Shown piece after piece: positions 1 to 8,352 of a stretch of DNA of 64,000 nucleotides; position 1 is the first letter of the stretch, and every line of letters begins with the position of its first letter. Made by a program: the position numbers and the translations under genes. The stretch is from the NCBI RefSeq assembly GCF_900100365.1, contig NZ_FNKU01000001.1, positions 3,658,001 to 3,722,000 of the forward strand. The letters are read 5' to 3'. The DNA is from Pseudomonas cannabina (GTDB lineage: Bacteria; Pseudomonadota; Gammaproteobacteria; Pseudomonadales; Pseudomonadaceae). Under the pieces are notes generated by a model, which made no database searches, was not told the DNA's origin, and saw only the letters and a list, made by a program, of their open reading frames with translations.

Positions 1-233
1 AAAGCGACCTGCCCATTCTCGAAGTGCTGGACGACGGGCCAGGCGTCAGCGAACAGCACCTGAGCAAGATTTTCGAACCCTTTTTCACGACTGAAAGCAA
101 AGGCACCGGTCTGAGGCTATACCTTTCCCGTGAGTTGTGCGAAAGCAATCAGGCGCATCTGGAATATGCATCCCGGCCAGGCGGCGGCAGTTGTTTGCGC
201 ATTACCTTCGCCCACCCGTTCAAAACGAGCTGA
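1..233 (+). CDS. pilS: Sensor histidine kinase, PilS type (C-terminal fragment)
   Basis: The 3' end of a histidine kinase enters from the left edge, in frame from base 3, and stops with TGA at 231-233. What remains is the end of the ATP-binding (HATPase_c) domain: the G1-like DDGPGV, the F box IFEPFFTTE and the G2 box KGTGLRLYLS. The next gene, a PilR-type response regulator, starts two bases after the stop, so the two are co-transcribed. The pairing with PilR and the pilin cluster nearby suggests PilS, the inner-membrane kinase that controls pilin transcription. The sensor part is outside the window, so the PilS name is context-based. Confidence 0.85.
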   Translation, partial: SDLPILEVLDDGPGVSEQHLSKIFEPFFTTESKGTGLRLYLSRELCESNQAHLEYASRPGGGSCLRITFAHPFKTS

Positions 234-235
234 GC

Positions 236-1576
236 ATGAGCCAACGGCAAAAAATCCTGATAGTCGACGATGAGCCGGATATTCGAGAACTCCTGGAAAT
301 CACCCTGGGGCGCATGAAGCTCGACACACGCAGCGCCCGCAATGTCGCCGAGGCGCATGAATGGCTGGCGCGCGAGCCGTTCGATATGTGTCTGACCGAC
401 ATGCGCCTGCCTGACGGCAACGGCCTTGAACTGGTGCAACACATCCAGCACGGTTATCCGCAAGTGCCGGTGGCAATGATCACCGCGCATGGCAACCTGG
501 ACACCGCGATTCATGCGCTAAAAGCCGGGGCCTTCGATTTCGTGACCAAGCCGGTTGACCTTAACCGTCTGCGCGAGCTGGTCAACAGCGCGCTGAGCCT
601 GCCCTCCAGCGTGCAACCGGTGCGCAGCATCGACAGCCGCCTGCTCGGCGATTCGCCCCCGATGCGCACGTTGCGTACCCAGATCGGCAAGCTGGCGCGC
701 AGTCAGGCGCCGATCTACATCAGCGGTGAATCCGGCAGCGGCAAAGAACTGGTGGCGCGCTTGATCCACGAGCAGGGGCCGCGGAGTGAAAAGCCGTTCG
801 TGCCAGTCAATTGCGGGGCGATTCCTTCCGAATTGATGGAAAGCGAGTTCTTCGGCCATCGCAAAGGCAGCTTCAGTGGCGCCCATGAAGACAAGCCGGG
901 CCTGTTTCAGGCGGCGCATAACGGAACGTTGTTTCTTGATGAGGTCGCCGATCTGCCGCTGGCCATGCAGGTAAAACTGCTGCGGGCGATTCAGGAAAAA
1001 TCTATTCGCAGCATCGGCGGTCAGCAGGAACAGGTGGTCGACGTGCGCATTCTCTGCGCCACCCACAAGGACCTCAGCGCCGAAGTGGCCGCCGGGCGTT
1101 TCCGTCAGGATTTGTATTACCGGTTGAACGTGATCGAACTGCGCGTCCCTTCATTGCGCGAGCGCCGTGAGGATATCGACCAACTGGCCGCCAGCGTTCT
1201 GCAGCGTCTGGCGGGCAAGGATGCGCAACCGGTTGCGCGTTTGCATGCACAGGCACTGGAAACCCTGAAAAACTATCGCTTCCCCGGCAACGTGCGCGAA
1301 CTGGAAAACATGCTGGAACGCGCTTACACCCTCTGCGAAAACGACGAAATCCACGCCAGCGACCTGCGTCTGGCCGAATGCTCCAGCACGCAGAAACACC
1401 ACGGCGCAAACCTGGCCGATATCGACAATCTGGAAGATTACCTGGAAAGCATCGAGCGCAAACTGATCCTGCAAGCCCTCGAAGAAACCCGCTGGAACCG
1501 CACCGCCGCCGCAGAACGGCTCAGCTTGTCGTTCAGATCGTTGCGCTATCGGTTGAAAAAGCTGGGGCTGGATTGA
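236..1576 (+). CDS. pilR: PilR-type sigma-54-dependent response regulator
   Basis: A 446-residue NtrC-family activator. It has a receiver domain (about 5-120) with acidic pocket D11/D12 and phosphoacceptor D55 in LTDMRLPDG. A sigma-54 AAA+ domain follows (about 145-375), with Walker A GESGSGKE and the sigma-54 contact loop GSFSGA at 211-216. A Fis-type HTH ends the protein (ETRWNRTAAAERL...RLKKLGLD). The ATG at 236 is chosen because it lies two bases after the kinase stop and begins the receiver fold; a longer reading frame from 137 only overlaps the kinase. PilR activates major pilin transcription with RpoN in Pseudomonas. The loop differs from the usual GAFTGA at two positions; as I recall, P. 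aeruginosa PilR also has Ser at the first. Confidence 0.93.
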   Translation: MSQRQKILIVDDEPDIRELLEITLGRMKLDTRSARNVAEAHEWLAREPFDMCLTDMRLPDGNGLELVQHIQHGYPQVPVAMITAHGNLDTAIHALKAGAFDFVTKPVDLNRLRELVNSALSLPSSVQPVRSIDSRLLGDSPPMRTLRTQIGKLARSQAPIYISGESGSGKELVARLIHEQGPRSEKPFVPVNCGAIPSELMESEFFGHRKGSFSGAHEDKPGLFQAAHNGTLFLDEVADLPLAMQVKLLRAIQEKSIRSIGGQQEQVVDVRILCATHKDLSAEVAAGRFRQDLYYRLNVIELRVPSLRERREDIDQLAASVLQRLAGKDAQPVARLHAQALETLKNYRFPGNVRELENMLERAYTLCENDEIHASDLRLAECSSTQKHHGANLADIDNLEDYLESIERKLILQALEETRWNRTAAAERLSLSFRSLRYRLKKLGLD

Positions 1577-1627
1577 CGCCACGGGTGACTATCGTGCCGG
1601 CGCTCTGCGCTCATCTTTATACGCAAG

Positions 1628-1722
1628 TTCGTGGGAGCGAACTTGTTCGCGAAGACCGTACTTCAAGCGATGCATTTTCGGAGAATGTACCGCCCCTTTC
1701 GCGGACAAGTCCGCTCCCACCA
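1628..1722. repeat. Pair of inverted Pseudomonas REP palindromes
   Basis: GTGGGAGCGAACTTGTTCGC (about 1631-1650) is followed by an inverted copy (about 1698-1720, TTCGCGGACAAGTCCGCTCC). This is the common Pseudomonas REP core in head-to-head form, placed downstream of pilR. It can fold into a long hairpin and may stabilise or end the pilR transcript. Confidence 0.8.
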
Positions 1723-1740
1723 GAATCAAAGGCGGACGTG

Positions 1741-1850
1741 CTTAGTACGATGAGCGCTGGAGCGTGAGTAACGATAATCTCGACTATCGTGCGACGCTCC
1801 GCGTCGGCATGCCGTTCTGGACGCTCTGCGTCCGATCCTCTTGGGTGAAG
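1741..1850. repeat. Intergenic GC-rich repeat with short inverted repeats
   Basis: This stretch holds nested short palindromes: ACGATA...TATCGT (about 1771-1790), GCGACGCTCCGCGTCGGC (1791-1808) and GGACGCTCTGCGTCC (1819-1833). From memory it resembles a short interspersed repeat common in P. syringae genomes. The rest of the 360-base gap before the TetR gene shows no supported gene. Confidence 0.55.
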
Positions 1851-1936
1851 CAAGCGTTGAGGCCACAATAACCGTGACCCTATCCCGCAAAAGTCACTTA
1901 TTGTCCGTTTACCCCAATGCCAGTAAGCTCCACCGC

Positions 1937-2554
1937 ATGAACAAATCACTCAGCAATCCCGCAGCAAGCCGTGGCCCGGTCGACCATGAAATTCGTGATC
2001 AGATCATGATTGCCGCCACCGAGCACTTCAGCCAGTACGGTTATGGCAAGACCACCGTGTCCGATCTCGCCAGGGCAATCGGTTTTTCCAAGGCGTATAT
2101 CTACAAGTTTTTCGAGTCCAAGCAGGCCATCGGCGAGATGATCTGCGCCAACTGCCTGCGCGAAATCGAGGCTGAGGTCCGGACAGCGGTCAACGACGCG
2201 GGCAGCCCTCCTGAAAAGCTGCGACGCATGTTCAAATCAGTCGTTGAAGCCAGCATTCGTCTGTTTTCACAGGACCGCAAGCTGTACGAGATTGCCACAT
2301 CGGCAGCGACCGAACGCTGGCAGGCGACGTTGATTTACGAGGAACACCTCAAAACCATGCTCCAGGACATTCTGCAGGAGGGTCGGCAGAGCGGCGACTT
2401 CGAGCGCAAGACGCCCCTTGATGAAACCGTCATGGCGATCTATCTGGTAATGCGTCCTTACATCAACCCGCTGCTTCTGCAACACGGCTTCGATCATACC
2501 GACGAGGGACCGAGTCAGTTATCCAGCCTGGTGCTGCGCAGCCTGTCGCCGTGA
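1937..2554 (+). CDS. TetR/AcrR-family transcriptional regulator
   Basis: A 205-residue one-domain repressor type. The N-terminal HTH is clear (IRDQIMIAATEHFSQYGYGKTTVSDLARAIGFSKAYIYKFFESK, about residues 18-60), followed by an all-helical ligand domain. Start ATG 1937 (MNKSLSNP) is preferred over an in-frame start at 1841, which would add 32 residues translated from the repeat. It lies 81 bases upstream of, and in the same direction as, a membrane-fusion/RND pair. A perfect 15-bp palindrome sits in that gap. By analogy with MexL/NalC-like systems it probably represses the pump; the ligand is unknown. Confidence 0.88.
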   Translation: MNKSLSNPAASRGPVDHEIRDQIMIAATEHFSQYGYGKTTVSDLARAIGFSKAYIYKFFESKQAIGEMICANCLREIEAEVRTAVNDAGSPPEKLRRMFKSVVEASIRLFSQDRKLYEIATSAATERWQATLIYEEHLKTMLQDILQEGRQSGDFERKTPLDETVMAIYLVMRPYINPLLLQHGFDHTDEGPSQLSSLVLRSLSP

Positions 2555-2575
2555 AAAACAATTCGCTGTGACCAT

Positions 2576-2590
2576 TGACTAATTTAGTCA
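2576..2590. promoter_or_regulatory. Candidate TetR operator (perfect palindrome)
   Basis: TGACTAATTTAGTCA is a perfect 7-1-7 palindrome between the TetR gene and the efflux genes. A second inverted repeat follows at 2602-2623 (GTGCAGT-8-ACTGCAC), just before the ATG at 2636. The position and symmetry fit binding by the upstream TetR protein; this is inference. Confidence 0.6.
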
Positions 2591-2635
2591 CTAGAATCAA
2601 AGTGCAGTCATCGATCACTGCACGTTGAGATTCCC

Positions 2636-3751
2636 ATGCTCCGGCACCGCCTCGCCCTGCTCACTTTCGCCTGTGCTCTACCGGTCGTGCTGACCGCCTG
2701 CAGCGAGAAAACGCAATCGGACCCACGCACCGAATCGCCATTGGTGCGTGTTGCGATCCTCAAAGAAGCCAGCATGGCACCTCGCGCCTTCACTGGAACA
2801 GTGGCGGCGCGCGTGCAAAGCGACCTGGGTTTTCGGGTTGCCGGCAAGGTACTGGAACGCTTCGTCGACGCCGGACAACCCGTCAAACGCGGCCAGCCGC
2901 TGATGCGCATCGATCCTGCCGACTTGAAACTGGCTGCCCAGGCGCAGCGCGAAGCGGTGACCGCTGCCAGAGCACAGGCAAAGCAGACAGCGGATGAAGA
3001 GCTGCGCTATCGCAACCTGCGCAGCAGCGGCGCGATATCGGCTTCGAACTACGACCAGATCAAAGCCGCAGCCGATTCGGCCAAAGCTCGCCTCAGCGCC
3101 GCCGAAGCGCAGGCGGAAGTCGCTGTCAATGCGACCCGTTACGCAGACCTCGTGGCAGATGCCGACGGTATCGTCATGGAAACTCTCGCCGAACCCGGCC
3201 AGGTGGTGAGCGCCGGGCAAGTGGTGGTACGCGTCGCCCATGCCGGGCCTCGTGAAGCGGTCGTTCAGCTCCCGGAAAACCTTCGCCCGCGCATAGGCTC
3301 CACCGCCCAGGCCACGCTGTTCGGCAACCAGAACCTTGACGCGACAACGCGGCTGCGACAGCTGTCGGACGTTGCGGACCGCCAGACCCGCACCTTTGAA
3401 GCGCGTTATGTGCTGGAGGGCGAGATGGCAAATGCGCCGCTGGGCACCACCATCACCGTGAAGATACCCAGTGCAGACGCGGTCGAACAGAACGTGTTGC
3501 AGGTGCCGATCAGTGCCCTGTATGACGCGGGCAAAGGGCCAGGCATCTGGGCAATCAAGGGCGATCCGACACAGGTTTACTGGACGCCAGTGACCGTCCG
3601 GCACCTTGATGACGAGTACGCCCGAATCAGCACGCCACTCAGACCCGGCGCGCCAATCGTCGCCCTCGGTGCGCACCTGCTGCATGAAGCCCAGCCAGTA
3701 CGAGTGAGCGCTCCAGCAGCGGTCAGCGTGGCAGAGAGCGTGCAGCCATGA
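2636..3751 (+). CDS. RND efflux periplasmic adaptor (membrane fusion lipoprotein)
   Basis: A 371-residue HlyD/AcrA-family adaptor. It starts with a lipoprotein signal peptide ending in the lipobox LTAC (Cys near residue 22), so it should be anchored to the inner membrane by lipid. The following parts are typical: a lipoyl half (GFRVAGKVLERFVDAGQPVKRGQPLMRID), an Ala-rich helical hairpin (about 95-150), the second lipoyl half (ADGIVMETLAEPGQVVSAGQVV) and a beta-barrel/membrane-proximal part. Its stop overlaps the pump start by four bases (ATGA), so translation is coupled. No outer-membrane channel gene follows, so it probably uses a shared TolC/OprM-type channel. Substrates cannot be read from the sequence. 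Confidence 0.92.
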   Translation: MLRHRLALLTFACALPVVLTACSEKTQSDPRTESPLVRVAILKEASMAPRAFTGTVAARVQSDLGFRVAGKVLERFVDAGQPVKRGQPLMRIDPADLKLAAQAQREAVTAARAQAKQTADEELRYRNLRSSGAISASNYDQIKAAADSAKARLSAAEAQAEVAVNATRYADLVADADGIVMETLAEPGQVVSAGQVVVRVAHAGPREAVVQLPENLRPRIGSTAQATLFGNQNLDATTRLRQLSDVADRQTRTFEARYVLEGEMANAPLGTTITVKIPSADAVEQNVLQVPISALYDAGKGPGIWAIKGDPTQVYWTPVTVRHLDDEYARISTPLRPGAPIVALGAHLLHEAQPVRVSAPAAVSVAESVQP

Positions 3752-6700
3752 GTGGCGATCGTTTCAACCTATCGGCGCTGGCCGTGCGCGAGCGCTCGAT
3801 TACGCTGTTTCTGATCTGCCTGATTTCACTGGCCGGCATCACTGCGTTTTTCAAACTGGGTCGCGCGGAAGACCCGGCCTTCACGGTCAAGGTGATGACC
3901 GTGGTGTCGGTCTGGCCGGGCGCGACCGCGCAGGAGATGCAGGACCAGGTCGCGGAAAAGATCGAAAAGCGCCTTCAGGAACTGCGCTGGTACGACCGCA
4001 CCGAAACCTACACACGACCAGGCATGGCGTTCACGACCCTGACCCTGCTCGACAGCACACCGCCCTCGCAAGTCCCGGATGAGTTTTACCAGGCGCGCAA
4101 AAAAATCAGTGACGAGGCGATGACACTTCCGTCCGGGGTTATCGGGCCGATGGTCAACGACGAATATTCCGACGTCACTTTTGCGCTGTTCGCACTCAAG
4201 GCCAAAGGCGAGCCGCAGCGCGTGCTGGTGCGGGACGCCGAAACCCTGCGCCAACGCTTGCTGCATGTGTCAGGCGTGAAGAAGGTCAATATCGTAGGCG
4301 AGCAGCCCGAACGGATTTACGTCGAGTTTTCCCACGAGCGACTGGCCACGCTGGGGATCAGCCCCCAAGACGTGTTCACCGCATTGAATAACCAGAATGC
4401 TTTGACGGCCGCAGGTTCGGTCGAAACCCATGGTCCGCAGGTGTTCATCCGCCTGGACGGGGCGTTCGATGAGTTGCAGAAGATTCGCGCCACGGTCAAA
4501 CGCGGTTACGAAGATCCGGCGACCTTCATTATTCGCAGCGGCGGTGAACCCGCGTTGCTGCTGGGCATCGTCATGCGCGACGGCTGGAACGGGCTGGACC
4601 TGGGCACGGCGCTGGACCAAGAAGTCGGCGCGATCAACGCCGAACTGCCACTGGGCATGAGCCTGAACAAAGTCACCGATCAGGCCGTCAACATCAGCTC
4701 ATCGGTCGACGAGTTCATGATCAAATTCTTCGTCGCCCTGCTGGTGGTCATGCTGGTGTGCTTCATCAGCATGGGCTGGCGGGTTGGCGTGGTGGTCGCC
4801 GCCGCGGTGCCGCTGACCCTGGCGATGGTCTTCGTGATCATGGCCATGAGCGGCAAGAACTTTGACCGCATCACCTTGGGCTCGCTGATCCTGGCCCTCG
4901 GGCTGCTGGTCGACGACGCGATCATCGCCATCGAAATGATGGTGGTGAAGATGGAAGAAGGCTACGACCGCATCGCCGCATCTGCCTACGCCTGGAGCCA
5001 CACGGCCGCGCCCATGCTGTCCGGCACGCTGGTTACTGCCGTCGGCTTCATGCCCAACGGCTTCGCGCGCTCCACTGCGGGGGAATACACCAGCAACATG
5101 TTCTGGATCGTGGGCATCGCGTTGATTGCCTCGTGGGTGGTCGCCGTGTTTTTCACGCCGTACCTGGGCGTGAAACTGCTGCCTGAGGTGAAGCAGGTCG
5201 AAGGCGGGCATGCAGCGCTTTACGACACACCACGCTACAACCGTTTTCGCCGGATTCTGGCCCGGGTCATCGCTGGCAAATGGCTGGTCGCCGGGTCAGT
5301 CATCGGGCTTTTTGTGCTGGCCGTGCTGGGCATGGGGCTGGTCAAGAAACAGTTTTTCCCGGTGTCTGATCGCCCGGAAGTGCTGGTCGAAGTGCAGATG
5401 CCTTACGGCACCTCCATCGCGCAAACCAGTGCCGCCGCCACAAAAGTGGAAAACTGGCTGGCCGAGCAGCCTGAAGCCAGCATCGTCACCGCTTACATCG
5501 GCCAGGGCGCGCCGCGCTTCTACATGGCGATGGGCCCGGAATTGCCTGACCCTTCATTTGCCAAGATCGTGGTCCGCACTGACAGCGAGGAACAACGCGA
5601 CACGCTGAAACACCGGTTGAGCCAGGCGATTTCCGAGGGCTTGGCGGCCGAGGCGCGGGTGCGTGTCACGCAACTGGTGTTCGGCCCCTATTCGCCGTTC
5701 CCGGTTGCGTACCGTGTCACCGGGCATGACCCGGACATGCTGCGCCACATTGCCTCGCAGGTGCAACAGATCATGACTGCCAGCCCGATGATGCGCACGG
5801 TCAACACAGACTGGGGCACGCGCACGCCAACCCTGCATTTCACCCTGCAACAGGACCGCATGCAGGCCATCGGCCTGAGTTCCAGCCAGGTCGCGCAACA
5901 ATTGCAATTTCTTCTGACGGGTCTGCCGGTGACGGCGGTGCGCGAGGACATTCGCACGGTGCAGGTGATCGCTCGCTCGGCCGGCGACACGCGCCTCGAT
6001 CCGGCGAAAATCATGGACTTCACCCTCGCCGGTGCCGACGGACAGCGCATTCCGCTGTCGCAAGTGGGCAGTGTCGATGTACGCATGGAAGAGCCGGTGA
6101 TGCGCCGGCGTGACCGCGTACCGACTATCACGGTGCGCGGTGACATCGCCGACGGCCTGCAACCACCCGATGTGTCGACCGCGATCACCCGGCAACTACA
6201 GCCCGTCATCGACAAGTTGCCCAGCGGTTACCGGATCGAGCAGGCGGGCTCAATCGAAGAGTCCGGCAAGGCGATGGACGCCATGTTGCCGCTGTTCCCC
6301 ATCATGCTGGCGATTACGCTGATTATCATCATTCTGCAGGTGCGTTCGATATCGGCCATGGTCATGGTATTCCTGACCAGCCCGCTGGGGCTCATCGGCG
6401 TGGTGCCTACGCTGATTCTGTTTCAGCAGCCGTTCGGCATCAACGCGCTGGTCGGGCTGATTGCACTGTCCGGCATTCTGATGCGCAACACGCTGATTCT
6501 GATCGGCCAGATCCACCATAACGAACAAGAAGGGCTCGATCCGTTTCAAGCGGTGGTCGAGGCGACCGTGCAGCGCGCCCGGCCTGTGATACTGACGGCG
6601 CTGGCGGCCATTCTGGCGTTCATCCCGCTGACCCATTCGGTATTCTGGGGCACGCTCGCCTACACACTGATCGGCGGCACCTTCGCCGGCACAGTGCTGA

Positions 6701-6789
6701 CCCTGGTGTTCCTGCCAGCGATGTATTCGATCTGGTTCAAAATCAGGCCAGATGGCAGCGACCGGGCTGCAAAGGTGCAACCTGCATGA
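3748..6789 (+). CDS. RND-family multidrug efflux transporter
   Basis: A 1013-residue inner-membrane proton/drug antiporter of the AcrB/MexB superfamily. One hydrophobic helix lies near the N-terminus, followed by a large periplasmic loop and TM2-6. TM4 carries the paired aspartates of proton relay (ALGLLVDDAIIAIEMM). A second periplasmic loop and TM8-12 complete the two-fold RND plan. Length is normal (about 1000-1050). It is co-transcribed with the adaptor and lacks its own outer-membrane partner, as in MexJK-type systems. The TetR-adaptor-pump unit stands between pilR and thiO, which I recall as neighbours in P. aeruginosa, so it may be a lineage-specific insertion. Confidence 0.93.
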   Translation: MSGDRFNLSALAVRERSITLFLICLISLAGITAFFKLGRAEDPAFTVKVMTVVSVWPGATAQEMQDQVAEKIEKRLQELRWYDRTETYTRPGMAFTTLTLLDSTPPSQVPDEFYQARKKISDEAMTLPSGVIGPMVNDEYSDVTFALFALKAKGEPQRVLVRDAETLRQRLLHVSGVKKVNIVGEQPERIYVEFSHERLATLGISPQDVFTALNNQNALTAAGSVETHGPQVFIRLDGAFDELQKIRATVKRGYEDPATFIIRSGGEPALLLGIVMRDGWNGLDLGTALDQEVGAINAELPLGMSLNKVTDQAVNISSSVDEFMIKFFVALLVVMLVCFISMGWRVGVVVAAAVPLTLAMVFVIMAMSGKNFDRITLGSLILALGLLVDDAIIAIEMMVVKMEEGYDRIAASAYAWSHTAAPMLSGTLVTAVGFMPNGFARSTAGEYTSNMFWIVGIALIASWVVAVFFTPYLGVKLLPEVKQVEGGHAALYDTPRYNRFRRILARVIAGKWLVAGSVIGLFVLAVLGMGLVKKQFFPVSDRPEVLVEVQMPYGTSIAQTSAAATKVENWLAEQPEASIVTAYIGQGAPRFYMAMGPELPDPSFAKIVVRTDSEEQRDTLKHRLSQAISEGLAAEARVRVTQLVFGPYSPFPVAYRVTGHDPDMLRHIASQVQQIMTASPMMRTVNTDWGTRTPTLHFTLQQDRMQAIGLSSSQVAQQLQFLLTGLPVTAVREDIRTVQVIARSAGDTRLDPAKIMDFTLAGADGQRIPLSQVGSVDVRMEEPVMRRRDRVPTITVRGDIADGLQPPDVSTAITRQLQPVIDKLPSGYRIEQAGSIEESGKAMDAMLPLFPIMLAITLIIIILQVRSISAMVMVFLTSPLGLIGVVPTLILFQQPFGINALVGLIALSGILMRNTLILIGQIHHNEQEGLDPFQAVVEATVQRARPVILTALAAILAFIPLTHSVFWGTLAYTLIGGTFAGTVLTLVFLPAMYSIWFKIRPDGSDRAAKVQPA

Positions 6790-6795
6790 ATACGG

Positions 6796-7899
6796 TCAAA
6801 CATGCAGCCGACCTGCCGGAGCATACGGCGTTGGGTCAATGATCGGCGCGCGATTCAACAGCAAGTCGGTGAGCAACTGGCATGACGCGGGGGCCAGCAC
6901 CAGGCCGTTGCGGTAGTGACCGCAGTTGAGCCACAGTCCGTCGAAACCGGCGAGCGGGCCGATGAAGGGAATGCCCTCGGGAGAACCTGGGCGCAACCCT
7001 GCCCACTGGGCGATGGGTTCGGCGCTGGCCAGTTGAGGGAGCAATTCGATGGCCGACGCTTTCAGACTTTCCAGCGCTGCCTGCGTGGTGGTCTTGTCGA
7101 ACCTTTCGTGTTCCAGCGTGCTGCCGATCAGGATGTGCCCGTCACGACGCGGGATCGCGTAGCGTCCTTTCGCCAGGACCATACTCGACAGAAAATCCGA
7201 TGCGCACTTGTAGAGGATCATCTGCCCTTTCACCGGTTCGACTGGCAGGTCCAGACCGAGGGTCTTGAGCAGTTCGCCGCTCCAGGCGCCAGCGGTGAGA
7301 ATTACCCGGTCACCGGTTATCACGCCTGATGACGTGTTCACGCCTGAAACCCTGTGGCCCTCACGCACAAAGCCGCTGACTTCGCACTGCTCGCGAATCT
7401 CGACAGTGGGCATCGCCAGCAACGCAGCCTTGAGCGATTTGACCAGCCGGGGGTTGCGCACATTGGCCACGTTGGCCATGTAGATCGCCCGAGCATACCC
7501 TTCACCCAGCGCCGGCACGGCGTCATGCACAGCCGAGATATCGACGCTGCTCAGTGACCGCTTCTCGCGGGCAGCCCACTCCAGCGCGGCGCTTTCATCA
7601 TCAAGGTCGAGCCAGTACAGGCCGGTGGTATGAACTTCGGGGTCGACACCGGTTTGCGCATATAAACGCTCGCCAAGGTGCGGATAGAAGTCCTGCGACC
7701 AGTGCGCCAGCGCGGTGACCGCCGGGCTGTAGCGCCACGGGTAAAGCGGCGACACAATTCCGCCACCGGCCCAGGAAGACTCTTGCCCGACGTCGGAGCG
7801 ATCAAGCACGACGACGTTGACCTGTTCAGAGGCGAGATTGAAGGCGGTCAGCAGACCGATTACTCCACCGCCGACGATGACTACTTTTTGCTTGGACAT
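6796..7899 (-). CDS. thiO: Glycine oxidase ThiO, FAD-dependent
   Basis: A 367-residue D-amino-acid-oxidase-type flavoprotein. The N-terminal dinucleotide-binding motif is VVIVGGGVIGLLTAFNLA (Gly10, 12, 15), followed by the acidic end of the second strand (VVVLDRSD). The C-terminal FAD-contact region is WAGLRPGSPEGIPFIGPL...GHYRNGL. ThiO oxidises glycine to iminoglycine for the thiazole ring of thiamine. It lies convergent to the pump gene, six bases away. The start is ATG 7899, preceded by an exact 14-bp tandem duplication that supplies the ribosome-binding region. Confidence 0.9.
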   Translation of the reverse strand: MSKQKVVIVGGGVIGLLTAFNLASEQVNVVVLDRSDVGQESSWAGGGIVSPLYPWRYSPAVTALAHWSQDFYPHLGERLYAQTGVDPEVHTTGLYWLDLDDESAALEWAAREKRSLSSVDISAVHDAVPALGEGYARAIYMANVANVRNPRLVKSLKAALLAMPTVEIREQCEVSGFVREGHRVSGVNTSSGVITGDRVILTAGAWSGELLKTLGLDLPVEPVKGQMILYKCASDFLSSMVLAKGRYAIPRRDGHILIGSTLEHERFDKTTTQAALESLKASAIELLPQLASAEPIAQWAGLRPGSPEGIPFIGPLAGFDGLWLNCGHYRNGLVLAPASCQLLTDLLLNRAPIIDPTPYAPAGRLHV

Positions 7900-7927
7900 C
7901 TTGGTCTCAGAACCTTGGTCTCAGAAC
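7900..7927 (-). repeat. 14-bp tandem duplication at the thiO leader
   Basis: CTTGGTCTCAGAAC is present twice, back to back (7900-7913 and 7914-7927), directly before the thiO start codon. On the coding strand each copy carries TGAGA, a weak Shine-Dalgarno-like core, so the duplication sets the translation start region of thiO. Confidence 0.85.
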
Positions 7928-7939
7928 AAAGAAACGGCT

Positions 7940-8341
7940 TCAGCGGCCCCAACAGTCTTTGGCCGTGACGCCACCGGTGGTCCCAGTGTTGGTGCGCGCA
8001 CCGGTGCTTGTAATCACGAAGCTGCCGCACTTGTCGCCCGCCATCATTGTGCCTGCGATGGGGTCTGCGGTCAGGGTGAAGTCAGTGGCGTTGAGGGCCG
8101 GAGTGATTTTGTAGTAGGTATTGCCAGCAGCCACACCTTTGTAAGCCGCGTAGCCTCCATTCTGCGAATAAAAACGCTCCAGCGCCTGCGTCTGCTCAGA
8201 CAGCAGGCTGGCAATGGCCGAACGCTGCGTACGCTTCACATACTCGGTGTAGCTGGGGTACGCGACGGCGGCCAGAATACCGACAATCGCCACAACGATC
8301 ATGAGTTCGATCAATGTAAAGCCCCTGGATATCGTTCGCAT
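7940..8341 (-). CDS. pilE: Type IV minor pilin PilE
   Basis: A 133-residue type IV pilin-like protein. A short basic leader MRTISRG is followed by the prepilin peptidase site G7|F8 and the hydrophobic helix [22 protein letters not shown] with Glu at mature position 5. The C-terminal half holds a cysteine pair (KCGS...KDCW) that can form the D-loop disulfide. ATG 8341 is preferred over an upstream in-frame start at 8371 because AGGGA precedes it and it gives a normal short leader. It is the last gene of the minor pilin operon, just after pilY1. Minor pilins form the priming complex at the pilus tip. Confidence 0.9.
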   Translation of the reverse strand: MRTISRGFTLIELMIVVAIVGILAAVAYPSYTEYVKRTQRSAIASLLSEQTQALERFYSQNGGYAAYKGVAAGNTYYKITPALNATDFTLTADPIAGTMMAGDKCGSFVITSTGARTNTGTTGGVTAKDCWGR

Positions 8342-8352
8342 GATTCGTTTCC

